The notes: generated by a model from the sequence alone, not told the origin. Shown: positions 26,646 to 36,571, counted from the stretch's first letter. The stretch: DNA of 64,000 nt from Glaciecola sp965660625 (GCA_965660625.1 CBFIAR010000013.1:38489-102488); one strand, 5' to 3'. Program-made: numbers and translations.

Positions 26646-27992
26646 ATGACAATCTCTCTGTCAGAGTTTCAAGAGCGCCGAGCGCGTTTATTATCTCAGT
26701 GTGAGCCAAATAGTATTTGTATCGTTGCCGCCAGTTCATTAATGACGCGCAGTAACGATACCGAATATCCTTTTCGGCAAAACAGTGATTTTTGGTACTT
26801 AACGGGATTTAATGAACCGAATGCCTTTTTAGTTTTGTCTAATAATGGCTTCTTTAAATATAAGGATAAAGCCTCCGCAGTAGAGAAAGAAACGTCATCT
26901 ATCATTTTCGTACAAGCAAGGGACGAGCAAGCTGAAATATGGCACGGCAGGCGTTTAGGCGTGGATAGCGCAGCCAGAAAATTAGGCACAGACTTAGCAC
27001 TTGACGTGGACGATGTTGATGAAGAACTAGTCGACATTATTGATGGCCATCAACACATTTATTTTTCGTTTGATGCGGAGCCGCTAGTTGACTCTACTAT
27101 TAGTGCCGCGCTTGCAGAATGTCGAAATGCACCGAAACAGAGTAAAGTTGCCCCTTCAAACATGCACGATATTCAACCTCTTTTGCATGCCATGCGCTTG
27201 TTGAAATCCGATGCTGAAATCACCATCATGCAACGCGCAGCCGATATTTCAGCCATGGCGCATGTGAGAGCAATGAAATTTTGCCGGCCCGGAAAGTTTG
27301 AGTACCATCTCGAAGCCGAAATTCATCATGAGTTTGCCATGCAAAGTGCACGCTCACCCGCTTACGGCACAATCGTAGGGAGCGGCCAGAACGCATGCAT
27401 TTTGCACTACACTGAAAACGCTGAGGAACTCTTATCGGGTAAGCTCGTGTTAATTGATGCCGGTTGTGAACTTGAAGGTTACGCCGCAGACATCACGCGC
27501 ACTTTTCCCGTGAACGGTAAATTCACTCCGGTGCACAAAGCACTTTATCAGTTAGTGTTAGATTCGCAGCTCGCAGCCTTGGAGCAACTTAAACCTGGTA
27601 ATACAATTTCACAAGCGATGCAGGCTTGTGTTCGAGTGATAGTTGAAGGACTCGTTGAACTTGGTATTTTAAGTGGTTCGGTTGAGAACAATATAGAGAA
27701 AGAAACGTGGCGCTTATATTTTATGCATGGCTTGGGACATTGGCTTGGGCTTGACGTGCACGATGTTGGGATTTATAAAATCAACAACGTCGATCGCCCG
27801 TTGGAAGAGCACATGGTGATGACTGTTGAGCCTGGTCTATACATTCCTGCAAGCGCCAAGGTCGACGATAAATTCAAAGGCATCGGTATACGTATTGAAG
27901 ATGACATTGTTATCACGGTCGGTGGCCACCATATTATGACCAGTAAAGTGCCCAAGACAGTTAACGAAATTGAAGCGTTGATGGCGAGTTAA
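26646..27992 (+). CDS. pepP: Xaa-Pro aminopeptidase P
   Basis: 448 residues. The N-terminal creatinase-like domain has FRQNSDFWYLTGFNEPNA, and the C-terminal pita-bread domain holds the metal ligands in LIDAGCELEGYAADITRTFP, HGLGHWLGLDVHD and the late VEPGLY and IEDDI. It removes N-terminal residues that precede proline. The order ygfB-pepP-ubi is conserved in gammaproteobacteria. Confidence 0.96.
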   Translation: MTISLSEFQERRARLLSQCEPNSICIVAASSLMTRSNDTEYPFRQNSDFWYLTGFNEPNAFLVLSNNGFFKYKDKASAVEKETSSIIFVQARDEQAEIWHGRRLGVDSAARKLGTDLALDVDDVDEELVDIIDGHQHIYFSFDAEPLVDSTISAALAECRNAPKQSKVAPSNMHDIQPLLHAMRLLKSDAEITIMQRAADISAMAHVRAMKFCRPGKFEYHLEAEIHHEFAMQSARSPAYGTIVGSGQNACILHYTENAEELLSGKLVLIDAGCELEGYAADITRTFPVNGKFTPVHKALYQLVLDSQLAALEQLKPGNTISQAMQACVRVIVEGLVELGILSGSVENNIEKETWRLYFMHGLGHWLGLDVHDVGIYKINNVDRPLEEHMVMTVEPGLYIPASAKVDDKFKGIGIRIEDDIVITVGGHHIMTSKVPKTVNEIEALMAS

Positions 27993-28085
27993 ATGACAAA
28001 AAGTCACGATGGTATTACAACAGCGTTGGGTCAACCCTCCATCTTAATCAAGATATTGGTAGATGTTGCCAAAGGAGCGCGCTAG

Positions 28086-29291
28086 GTGAGTCTGGTTAAT
28101 GTAGATGTTGCCATTGTGGGTGCTGGTATTACTGGGCAAACGCTCGCTTTGGCACTCGCGCAACAAGATTTTAAGGTCGCGATTATCGACGCGAATGATA
28201 TTGCACAAGAGATTACTGAGGCGTTTTCACCAAGAGTGAGTGCCATTAGTAAAGCGAGTGAGCGAATATTTAAGAATGTGGGAGCCTGGCAAAACATCCA
28301 GCGCATGCAAGCTTATACTGAAATGCATGTTTGGGAAGATCAAGCATTTGGTCGCATCGCTTTTTCTGCGCATGAAAATAAAGCCGAAAACTTAGGCCAT
28401 ATTATTGAAAACAGTTGCATTACCCAAGCTTTATTCGACAGTGTAAAAGCAACAAACAATATTCAACGCTTCCTTGGGCAAAAAATCACAACGATTAGTC
28501 GCAGTGAAGAGCAACAATTTATCAATCTTGAAAGCACTGATATGATAGTCGCGAAGTTAATTGTAGGCGCGGATGGAGGCAACTCGTTTGTGCGCAAAAC
28601 AGCAGCTTTTCCTGTCACCTTTTGGGATTATGATCACACGGCGATTGTGACTAATATTAGAACAGAACAAGCGCATCAGAATATCGCTAGACAGGCTTTT
28701 ACACCCACTGGACCTTTGGCGTTTTTACCACTGTCATCGCCTCATGCTTGTTCCATTGTGTGGTCGCAAGATACTCGAGAAGCCGAACGATTATTGGCTT
28801 TGAGTGAGCAAGAGTTTTGCAAATCTGTGCAGGTAGCACTCGATAATCAATTGGGTAAATGCCAGCTTTTGACGAAACGCTTCAACTATCCTTTAAAGAT
28901 GCAGTATGCACAACAGTGGGCTGACACTGGTGTTGTGCTAGTTGGAGACGCAGCGCACACCATTCATCCTTTAGCAGGACAAGGCGCTAATTTAGGCTTA
29001 TTGGATGCAGCGGCGCTAGCACAAGTATTAAGTGGATTAAAAGAAGCCGGTAAGCCATTCCATACCAAAAAAGCGTTGCGGCCTTATGAGCGCTGGAGGA
29101 AAGCAGATGCGGCTAAGGTTGTGGCTACGATGGAAGGTTTTAAACGACTGTTTAACGGCAAGGATCCGGGGCTGAAATTAGCGAGAAATATGGGCCTAAC
29201 CGCGGCCAATGCGATTGGGCCTATCAAACAGTTTTTTATTCAACAAGCGATGGGCAGTGCAGGCAAAATGCCTCTATTAGCCAAGGCCTAA
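28086..29291 (+). CDS. ubiI: Ubiquinone biosynthesis flavin monooxygenase UbiI (VisC)
   Basis: 401 residues from a GTG start. The FAD motif DVAIVGAGITGQTLALALA, the central LIVGADGGNSFVRK and the late LVGDAAHTIHPLAGQGANLG are those of the UbiH/UbiI family. The segments SPRVSAISKASE, FWDYDHTAIVTNIRTEQ and AFLPLSSPHACSIVWS follow E. coli UbiI more closely than UbiH. UbiI hydroxylates the C5 position of the ubiquinone ring precursor. The usual ubiH between pepP and ubiI is absent; only 93 bp separate them. Confidence 0.88.
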   Translation: MSLVNVDVAIVGAGITGQTLALALAQQDFKVAIIDANDIAQEITEAFSPRVSAISKASERIFKNVGAWQNIQRMQAYTEMHVWEDQAFGRIAFSAHENKAENLGHIIENSCITQALFDSVKATNNIQRFLGQKITTISRSEEQQFINLESTDMIVAKLIVGADGGNSFVRKTAAFPVTFWDYDHTAIVTNIRTEQAHQNIARQAFTPTGPLAFLPLSSPHACSIVWSQDTREAERLLALSEQEFCKSVQVALDNQLGKCQLLTKRFNYPLKMQYAQQWADTGVVLVGDAAHTIHPLAGQGANLGLLDAAALAQVLSGLKEAGKPFHTKKALRPYERWRKADAAKVVATMEGFKRLFNGKDPGLKLARNMGLTAANAIGPIKQFFIQQAMGSAGKMPLLAKA

Positions 29292-29346
29292 TGTTTGCGG
29301 GCATGATGTGCAGACAGGCTGACATATTGTGCCTTGCTGTGTCGAT

Positions 29347-29805
29347 TTAATCGAAAATAAACGGTTCTTTTTTTGCTTTTACTCTTATCCAATTTAGAGT
29401 GGAGCGAACCGAATCACGCGAAAGTATGCGCTGTTCCATTTTTCCCTTACCCGGAAACGGCAGCAAGCTCAACGCAATGAGTATCGTAATTAAGCCTTGA
29501 CCGGGTAAAACCAACATCAAGATCCCACACACCAATAAGCTCGATCCAAGAATGATTTTTGCAATTTTAATTACGCCGACTACACTTCTATTCATTGGAC
29601 GTGAGTGAGAATGGATACGAAGGCCATTGTCAGGGCTGATACGACGCAAGAAATAGTGCTTGTCCATTTGTGTAATAAAGTAGGTTATAACAACAAAATA
29701 GGTAACAGAGGCTGTGGTTGTTAAGACAACAATTAAGAATATAAAATGAGCACCAAAAGTGGTCGTTAGATAAGTGGCAATATTGCTGTAATATTCTTTA
29801 AGCAC
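29347..29805 (-). CDS. Small membrane protein, PGPGW-like
   Basis: 152 residues with a membrane segment near residues 18-45 and a second helical hairpin containing the VLPGQGLITILIALSLLPFP segment, which resembles the PGPGW transmembrane family. The function is unknown. It is divergent from the cardiolipin synthase gene and convergent with ubiI. Confidence 0.6.
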   Translation of the reverse strand: MLKEYYSNIATYLTTTFGAHFIFLIVVLTTTASVTYFVVITYFITQMDKHYFLRRISPDNGLRIHSHSRPMNRSVVGVIKIAKIILGSSLLVCGILMLVLPGQGLITILIALSLLPFPGKGKMEQRILSRDSVRSTLNWIRVKAKKEPFIFD

Positions 29806-29854
29806 TTTTGTATTCCGTCATTGATTTAGCAGTGCATTAGTTAAGTTGGGTTTT

Positions 29855-31309
29855 ATGCAAATATTCGAAGAATTGCTAGAATGGATTGCCATCCATTGGG
29901 TAACCATAACAGTTATTTTGCATGTTAGCTCATCTCTTCTGACATCTTTACATGTACTTTTGTTCAAGGAAAACGAGCGTACCTCTCTTGCTTGGATTGG
30001 CCTTGTGATTTTGTCACCGGTCGTAGGCACTTTGTTTTATTGGTTGTTTGGCATAAATCGCATCAAGCGCTTAGCGCAAAAAGGACACCCGCAAACCGTC
30101 AAACAAGATTTTTGCAATCAAGAGCAAGTAATTGATTTTCACCATTTACCGAAAAATTGGCACTCGTCTATCATTGCTGGGTACACCATTAATCCGGTTA
30201 ATTACGTTGCAGATAATCGAATTGAGCCGCTTGTTAACGGAGATATGGCTTATCCAGCTATGCTCGAATCGATTGAGAATGCTAAGCACTATATTGTTTT
30301 ATCAAGCTATATATTTGACTATGATCCGCTCGGAAAGCAATTTGTTAAGGCTTTAGCTACCGCACATCAACGAGGGGTCACAGTGAACGTCCTGTTAGAT
30401 GGCATCGGTGTTGGCTATAGCTGGCGTAAATCAGACCGGGTATTAAAAAAGTTGGGCGTAAAAACAGCCCGCTTTTTACCCGCTATTTCGTTTACCAGTA
30501 TTCGTTTTATTAATTTAAGGAACCACAGAAAGATACTCTGCGTAGACGGCGACGTTGCCTATATCGGAGGTATGAACATTAGTAAAAATAACGTCGTAAA
30601 AAAAGCGTCACGTCCGGTTGACGATATTCATTTTAAAGTTATCGGCCCGGTAATCGATCAAATCAGTCAGGTATTTAAAGAAGATTGGTTTTTTGCGACA
30701 GGATCGTTAATTCAATTTCCATTCTTCAAGCCAAATACGAATAAGCAAACTAAGCAGAACTCCGTTGTTGCCCGTGTTATTCAAGATGGTCCTGACGAAC
30801 ACCACAATAGGGTAAGATGGGCATTAATCAACGCTTTAGCCTGTGCGCAAAAAAGCGTGAAAATCATGACGCCTTATTTTATTCCAGACCAGATATTGAT
30901 GAGCTCATTGCATGCTGCTGCTTTGCGGGGAATTTGTGTAGAAATTATTGTACCTGAACACAGTAATATTATTTTTGTGGATTGGGTAATGGAAGCTAAT
31001 TTCCCAAGAATAATTCAGCACGGAATAAAGATTTACAAGAATAAAAGACCTTTTGACCACAGTAAAATTATCATCATTGATGACATATGGTCATTCATCG
31101 GTTCAACTAATTGGGACCCGAGAAGTCTGGAATTTAATTTTGAAATCAACCTAGAGTGTTTTGATGCGGATTTTAATGCCAAACTCAGCACGTTGTTTAG
31201 TTTAAAAAGACAAAATGCAGATCTCGTTATTGAGGACGAGTTATATCGTTTAGCTATTTACAAAAAAATTCGCAATAATTTGGTTCGTTTATTTTCACCC
31301 TATTTGTAA
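29855..31309 (+). CDS. Cardiolipin synthase (phospholipase D family)
   Basis: About 484 residues. Two N-terminal membrane segments are followed by two PLD domains, with HKD-type motifs NHRKILCVDGD near residue 220 and DHSKIIIIDDIWSFIGSTN near residue 400. The layout matches ClsA, which joins two phosphatidylglycerols to make cardiolipin at the inner membrane. The first motif reads H-R-K, which keeps the H-x-K spacing. The ATG at 29855 is preferred over TTG 29846. Confidence 0.88.
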   Translation: MQIFEELLEWIAIHWVTITVILHVSSSLLTSLHVLLFKENERTSLAWIGLVILSPVVGTLFYWLFGINRIKRLAQKGHPQTVKQDFCNQEQVIDFHHLPKNWHSSIIAGYTINPVNYVADNRIEPLVNGDMAYPAMLESIENAKHYIVLSSYIFDYDPLGKQFVKALATAHQRGVTVNVLLDGIGVGYSWRKSDRVLKKLGVKTARFLPAISFTSIRFINLRNHRKILCVDGDVAYIGGMNISKNNVVKKASRPVDDIHFKVIGPVIDQISQVFKEDWFFATGSLIQFPFFKPNTNKQTKQNSVVARVIQDGPDEHHNRVRWALINALACAQKSVKIMTPYFIPDQILMSSLHAAALRGICVEIIVPEHSNIIFVDWVMEANFPRIIQHGIKIYKNKRPFDHSKIIIIDDIWSFIGSTNWDPRSLEFNFEINLECFDADFNAKLSTLFSLKRQNADLVIEDELYRLAIYKKIRNNLVRLFSPYL

Positions 31310-31368
31310 TTCGACGGGTACAAATAATTATCTCGTTTGTGTCACATTGATTACAGGCTAAGGTTGTC

Positions 31369-32142
31369 ATGATTAAAGGTCGTTACATTAAACTTGAATC
31401 CCTCAAAATTATGGGCCGAGCCAGAAAGTTAGTTATGGGGCCTCACATTGAGGTCTTGTTGTGGAACGTATTTAAGTGCAAAAAGAAGGGATGGCAAGAA
31501 GACTTTATAGCACTGACACACAACAAAGACCTCGTTCTATTGCAGGAAGCTATTTTAAATTCACCCTTCGATAGCTATTTTAAAACGTCGTTAGAGCATC
31601 AGTGGATAATGGCACGCAGCTTCAGGAACGCACATACTAAAATAGAGAATGGTGTTAAGACGGGGTCGACTGTGGCAGCAAAACAACACCATTTTTCGGT
31701 ATCCACGCACAGTGAACCGATTACAAAAACAAAGAAAATGTTGCTCGCAACTGTGTATCCATTGAATCCTCCCGAGCACTCATTGCTAGTGGTTAATTCT
31801 CATATTATCAACTTTGTATCTTTTGAAAAGTTCAAAGCGCATGTAGATATGGTTTTTACTGTATTGGAGCATCATGATGGTCCTATATTACTGGCCGGCG
31901 ACTTCAATACATGGAATGTGAAAAGATTGAAATACTTCAATAAGTTGGCTGTGTCGTTTTCTTTAGAGGAGGTAGAAATGATACGTCAGCCTAGGCTAAA
32001 CCATTTGTTTAAACATCTTGATCATGTTTACTACAGAGGATTAGAGGTGGTGGATACGCATGTTCACAAGCATATTAAGTCGTCGGATCATTATCCAATC
32101 ACCTTGTCGTTACGAACATTATATTCAGGTAATCTGATTTAA
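31369..32142 (+). CDS. Endonuclease/exonuclease/phosphatase (EEP) family protein
   Basis: 257 residues with EEP fold motifs: WNVFKCKKKGW, LLQEAIL (metal-binding Glu), NSHIINF, AGDFNTWN, LDHVYYRG and SSDHYPI (catalytic His). This matches the YafD-like group next to phospholipid genes in some proteobacteria. The substrate could be DNA, inositol phosphate or a lipid. It follows the cardiolipin synthase gene by 60 bp on the same strand. Confidence 0.85.
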   Translation: MIKGRYIKLESLKIMGRARKLVMGPHIEVLLWNVFKCKKKGWQEDFIALTHNKDLVLLQEAILNSPFDSYFKTSLEHQWIMARSFRNAHTKIENGVKTGSTVAAKQHHFSVSTHSEPITKTKKMLLATVYPLNPPEHSLLVVNSHIINFVSFEKFKAHVDMVFTVLEHHDGPILLAGDFNTWNVKRLKYFNKLAVSFSLEEVEMIRQPRLNHLFKHLDHVYYRGLEVVDTHVHKHIKSSDHYPITLSLRTLYSGNLI

Positions 32143-32281
32143 TAACCAGCGCTGAGCAAACTTTACCCTTAATGCTCACTGATTCAAGTATTGAGTGCAG
32201 CAGTTTGATATACGCACCGAAGGCTAAAAGGGAGCCAATTATAGCCTCAGTTCATCACTAAGGCCCTAATGGATTAGATAG

Positions 32282-33847
32282 TTATTTTTTAGCTGCTTCC
32301 ACCATTTGTCTAACGTCACGTAGCAGTGCTTTTGCGTCATATACAATGCCATCTTTAATCGTGTAATCAACGCCGCCAGTGCGAGTTGGCCGATTGTTTT
32401 CATCTAACTGATAATGCCCTGTGCCATAGAGCACTTTGAAGTTGCGTAATGGGTTTTCTTTGATAATTACCAAGTCAGCTAATTTACCAATGTTAATTGA
32501 GCCAATTTGATCGTCCATGCCTAACGCTTCGGCGCCATTAAGTGTTGCTGCTTGAATCACTTCATAAGGGTTAAAACCCGCTTCGCGCAATAACTCTAAT
32601 TCACTAATGTAGCCAAAACCGTAAATTTTGTAGATATAGCCTGAGTCAGAACCCGTGGTAATGCGTCCGCCATGGTTTTTGTAGTCGTTTAAAAATTGCA
32701 TCCACAGTTTAAAATTTTCTTTCCAAGCGATTTCTTCATCGGTGGTCCAATCAAACCAGTACGAACCGTGTGCATATCTATTGGGTTTGAAAAATTCCCA
32801 CAAGGTTGGCAATGTATATTCGTCATGCCAGTCAGCATTGCGCTCACGCATCAAATCACGACTTGCCTGATAAATAGTCATGGTTGGATTAATGGTGAAA
32901 TCTAACTCAATCAGTTCATCGCGAACCGCATTCCATTTTTCGGAACCGAAAGGTGCGGCTTGTTTCCATAATTTACCCGCTTCAGAAAAACGATCTTGCT
33001 CATTGTTGTAATTGTAAGTTGCGGGATAGTTTTGAATAACTTGATCTTCAAAAAGAGCTTCAGGCAAACCATACCAATGTTCCATGGTGGTTAGGCCCAA
33101 CCTGGCTGAAGCTAGCGCATTCATGCTCATGACGTTGAGTTGAGCATGGTGCATCATCGTCCCTAAGTTTTGTTTTTTCGCTTCATCTAAAGCGGCCTCC
33201 ATAACTTTAGGTGTTGCGCCAAAAAACTTAATGCCTTTTGCGCCTCGTTTACCAGCATCTTTAACCCAATTACGCGCTTGCTTAGCGGTGAAAATTGGCT
33301 TTTCACTGCCCATGCCGAAACCTAAATAGGGAATGATGCGAGGCGCTACAATGGCGTTTTTAGCGCTTCTTTCAGCGTGTTCGAGCACCCAATCAAGGCC
33401 ATTAAAACTGCCGGGTTCGCGCACCGTAGTGATGCCATGGGCTAACCAAAGTTTAAACACATACTCGGCAGGAATATTGTCAGCTGAACCACCAATGTGA
33501 CCATGCATGTCAATAAAGCCTGGCATAACAAAGTAACCAGGTAACAGCATTTCTTTGTCGCCATCACGCAGTTTGGGTCTATTATTTGCCTTGATAGGAA
33601 CGCCTGGATTGCCTACGTTGACGATATTCGTAATGCGATTTTCTTCAATGACGATATCAACAGGACCGCGAGCGGGTGCACCTTCACCATCGACAATAGT
33701 GACAGCGCGCAGAATTAGGCGCGTGTATGGACCTTCACCTTCATTCTCTTGTTTAGCGGGTGCTGATGCCCCAGGCGCAGCAAACACCGAGGTTGCAAGC
33801 AAACTGAGAAGCATGCTTAGTAAGATACTAGTCATGGATCTTTGCAT
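32282..33847 (-). CDS. Secreted amidohydrolase family protein
   Basis: About 521 residues from the ATG at 33847; the frame extends to 33964, but only the later start gives a clean signal peptide (SILLSMLLSLLATSVFAAPG). The metal motif is MPGFIDMHGHIGG, with later His residues in MHHAQL and GLTTMEHWYG, then GSDSGYIYKIYG and the C-terminal IGKLADLVIIKENPL. It resembles imidazolonepropionase-like amidohydrolases secreted by marine bacteria. The substrate is unknown. It is convergent with the EEP gene. Confidence 0.85.
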   Translation of the reverse strand: MQRSMTSILLSMLLSLLATSVFAAPGASAPAKQENEGEGPYTRLILRAVTIVDGEGAPARGPVDIVIEENRITNIVNVGNPGVPIKANNRPKLRDGDKEMLLPGYFVMPGFIDMHGHIGGSADNIPAEYVFKLWLAHGITTVREPGSFNGLDWVLEHAERSAKNAIVAPRIIPYLGFGMGSEKPIFTAKQARNWVKDAGKRGAKGIKFFGATPKVMEAALDEAKKQNLGTMMHHAQLNVMSMNALASARLGLTTMEHWYGLPEALFEDQVIQNYPATYNYNNEQDRFSEAGKLWKQAAPFGSEKWNAVRDELIELDFTINPTMTIYQASRDLMRERNADWHDEYTLPTLWEFFKPNRYAHGSYWFDWTTDEEIAWKENFKLWMQFLNDYKNHGGRITTGSDSGYIYKIYGFGYISELELLREAGFNPYEVIQAATLNGAEALGMDDQIGSINIGKLADLVIIKENPLRNFKVLYGTGHYQLDENNRPTRTGGVDYTIKDGIVYDAKALLRDVRQMVEAAKK

Positions 33848-34153
33848 CACTGTTTTATAACACATTCGCGCGTTTCTGGGGTCGACTTGCGCAATGGATT
33901 TATCCGAAAATACTTTATTTATGCGTGCTGTGCGGTTAAGGAGAAAAGTTGTTTTAGCTAGCATAGGGCTCTGCCGTTCTATTGTTTTGAAACAGTATAC
34001 GATGAAATTAGCGAATGGTCACAGCAAGTTGGCTCTAAAGATGTAAACAGGATTTACAATTACTATACATGCGTGGCAGGTTAAAATAGTGTGTGAATTT
34101 TAATGTATATAAAGTAACCTTTATCGCGTCATTATTCTGTAACATCTGCAAGT

Positions 34154-34177
34154 TTATACTTATACTTATACTTATAC
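34154..34177 (+). repeat. Four tandem TTATAC hexamers
   Basis: Four exact TTATAC copies lie about 85 bp before the PhoD-like gene start. Such promoter-proximal short repeats could change length by slippage. They may also contribute a -10 element (TATACT). Confidence 0.7.
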
Positions 34178-34260
34178 TCATGCTGCGCGGATGTAGCATA
34201 TTCAGTCGAATAGTTGTGATTTTTAATTATTCATCGTTATCATTAATCAGGGACGGTTAC

Positions 34261-35385
34261 ATGCTAATCAAAAGAAGACATTTCATCATTACCCTTAGTT
34301 TGTTGTCCACGCTTTCACTTACCGGCTGTGTTCAAACGTTGTCAAATGCTGCTAAAGAGAAGGATAATCAGTTTCTATTTGCATTTGCTTCATGCGCTCG
34401 TGAAAATCAACCACAGCCGATTTGGACAGAAATAGCAAAAGTAAATCCGGACATGTTTTTGTATATTGGCGACAATGTTTATGCGGATTTTTACGAAGTA
34501 AACGGCAAGCTTTCGGTGCAGCAAGTTACCACCAGAACTAGGTTTGATGAAGCTTATGCTGAGGCCAATTCGATTCCTGAATTTGCGGCATTTAGAAAAC
34601 AAGTGCCCTTAATGCTGGGTACTTGGGATGATCATGATTACGGTCAAAATGACGGCGGCAAAGAATTTGTGATGAAAAAGGAAAGCCAACAAGCTTTCCT
34701 GGATTTTTTTGAAGTCGCAAAAGACGCTCCCATTCGTCAACAAGAGGGCGTTTACCAATCAAGAATGTTCAACGATGACGGTAAGCAGGTGCAGCTAATC
34801 ATTCTTGATACACGCTATCATCGCGATGCAATTATAAAACGAGCCGATGGACGGCCGGAAAATAAAGGTCCGTATTTACCGGTAACTGACAAATCTGCAA
34901 CAATACTGGGCAAACAACAGTGGTCTTGGTTAGCGCAAGAATTAGAAAAAACAGCGGACGTTCGTTTCATTGTCAGCAGCATTCAACTTGTTGCGTATGA
35001 ACACGCTTGGGAAGGTTGGGGAATGTTTCCACATGAACGTGACCGCATGTATCAACTGATCACGGACAAACAGGCGAACGGCGTTGTGTTTCTGAGCGGC
35101 GATCGCCACTTGATGGAAATTTCAAAGGACGAAGGCCAATTGGGTCATAAGGTACCTTATTCTATTTGGGACTTTACCTCCAGCGGCATAACTCAAGACT
35201 TTGCCGACGTTACTGAGGATAATACATTTAGACAGGGTGCAGTCGTAAGAGATACTAACTTTGGCGAAGTTGTGGTTAACTGGAAAGACAACACGCTAGA
35301 GTCAAACATCGTATTGACCGCGAGAGACCGCAATGGCGAGGTGTTAAACCAACAAACGATTTTGTTGCGCGATTTGCAAATGTAA
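34261..35385 (+). CDS. PhoD-like metallophosphatase lipoprotein
   Basis: About 374 residues from ATG 34261. A lipoprotein signal with LSLTGC lipobox is followed by a calcineurin-like phosphatase domain: FASCARENQPQPIW, FLYIGDNVYAD, TWDDHDYGQND and FLSGDRHLMEIS. This is the PhoD/alkaline phosphatase D group (phosphodiester or phosphomonoester hydrolysis with Fe/Ca in well-studied members). It should be anchored in an envelope membrane. The open frame runs back to 34093, but the extension would hide the lipoprotein signal. Confidence 0.88.
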   Translation: MLIKRRHFIITLSLLSTLSLTGCVQTLSNAAKEKDNQFLFAFASCARENQPQPIWTEIAKVNPDMFLYIGDNVYADFYEVNGKLSVQQVTTRTRFDEAYAEANSIPEFAAFRKQVPLMLGTWDDHDYGQNDGGKEFVMKKESQQAFLDFFEVAKDAPIRQQEGVYQSRMFNDDGKQVQLIILDTRYHRDAIIKRADGRPENKGPYLPVTDKSATILGKQQWSWLAQELEKTADVRFIVSSIQLVAYEHAWEGWGMFPHERDRMYQLITDKQANGVVFLSGDRHLMEISKDEGQLGHKVPYSIWDFTSSGITQDFADVTEDNTFRQGAVVRDTNFGEVVVNWKDNTLESNIVLTARDRNGEVLNQQTILLRDLQM

Positions 35386-35460
35386 TCTGCACCGGCGTAT
35401 TCGATGCGCGCAATTCTGCATTTCTTGAATTGCTTCAAAAAATTGCAAAAAAATGCCATT

Positions 35461-36306
35461 TCAGGTAATTCTGGATCGAATGTAATCTGACAGCGTTTTG
35501 CTAACCTGTGGATGCTGAGTGTCTTGATTAAATAAACATATTTTTATTTTTCCTAAGGTTGGCAGACGTTTGTTTTTTAAAATGTCTAGCTCTGGTGGCA
35601 CACTACTTTTTGCCAGTGCAGTAACCCCCAAACCCTGTTTTATGGCGGCAATTAAGCCGTAAAGATCGGCATTGGTGTAGCTTATTTTCCATGCGTTGGT
35701 TTGTTGCTTTAGTTGTTGAATAACCCGAGACCGATATACACAGCCGTCCGGGGCAAGCACTAAGGAAATTTTGCTTGAATTTAGCGCTTGCTTTGCATCG
35801 CCGACCCAAACTAATTCATCTTCGATTAGGAGTTCACCTTCAATGGGGTCTTCTGGGTTGACTAAGGCGAGAATAAGATCGAAGTTTTTTCGGTTGTTGG
35901 CATTGAGTAATTGGCGACTAAGTGCGGAAGTGACATCAAGCGATACGTCAGGATAACGTACATTGAACTCACCAACGATGCTGGGCAGTAAGCGCGTTGC
36001 GAATTCGCCAGGGATACCCAGCCTTAAGCGTCCTCTTAGTTGGCCATCTTCTAAGCGGCGGAATATATCGTCATTAATGGCAAGCATGTGTTTGGCTTGC
36101 TCAAAAAGCCATTGTCCATCGGCATTGGCTTGATAGCGCTGCCCAACTTTATCAAAAAGTTTTTTACCAAGCTGGTTTTCGAGCTTTTTGATTTGCAAGC
36201 TGATGGCGGGTTGTGAGCGGCCAAGTAATTCTCCCGCTTTGCTGTAACCACCTAATTCTATGATGCTGACAAAGGTGCGCAAATTGTCTAAGGATAGTTG
36301 TTTCAT
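35461..36306 (-). CDS. LysR family regulator, LrhA/HexA-like
   Basis: 281 residues. The N-terminal winged helix shows LDNLRTFVSIIELGGYSKAG and GRSQPAISLQIKKLE, and the substrate-binding domain begins at RLRLGIPGEFATRLLPSIV. That pattern resembles LrhA/HexA/PecT regulators. The gene is convergent with the PhoD-like gene and divergent from gcvT, with a nested palindrome and a smaller inverted repeat in between. It is not obviously GcvA, so a link to glycine cleavage is only a possibility. Confidence 0.88.
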   Translation of the reverse strand: MKQLSLDNLRTFVSIIELGGYSKAGELLGRSQPAISLQIKKLENQLGKKLFDKVGQRYQANADGQWLFEQAKHMLAINDDIFRRLEDGQLRGRLRLGIPGEFATRLLPSIVGEFNVRYPDVSLDVTSALSRQLLNANNRKNFDLILALVNPEDPIEGELLIEDELVWVGDAKQALNSSKISLVLAPDGCVYRSRVIQQLKQQTNAWKISYTNADLYGLIAAIKQGLGVTALAKSSVPPELDILKNKRLPTLGKIKICLFNQDTQHPQVSKTLSDYIRSRIT

Positions 36307-36371
36307 GTGTTCTCTGATGTTTGTTGCTCTATTGCTGTTTCTTCAACATGACTAGCGGTTGTTTTCCGAAG

Positions 36372-36483
36372 CACATACCATCGCCTTTGCTGCTAAAAAG
36401 TCGCTGCGAGCACGTCCGTGTGGCGCTTGTCAATCGGCGTCCTGCCGATTGACACTTTTTAGCAGCAAAGGCGATGGTATATG
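36372..36483. repeat. Nested-palindrome element, copy 3
   Basis: Arms 36375-36401 and 36454-36480 are perfectly complementary over 27 bp (ATACCATCGCCTTTGC...). The centre reads CGCTGCGAGCACGTCC, then a GCGCTT and an inner hairpin with GTCAATCGGC/GCCGATTGAC arms (10 bp) around a GTCCT loop. The plan and linker follow copies 1 and 2 (16653-17073), while arm sequences differ. It lies between the LysR gene and gcvT. Confidence 0.88.
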
Positions 36484-36544
36484 TTTCTGACTATGTGCCT
36501 TGCTTTCGGGGGTGGTAGTATCAGTAGTTCTAATGCATTTTAGC

Positions 36545-36571
36545 GAATACATTTAAAAAGTAAATGTATTC
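36545..36571. promoter_or_regulatory. Inverted repeat upstream of gcvT
   Basis: GAATACATTT and AAATGTATTC are perfect 10-bp arms with a 7-bp spacer, about 80 bp before the gcvT start and near the LysR promoter side. It is a candidate operator for gcvTHP. No riboswitch of the glycine type was recognised in this leader. Confidence 0.45.
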
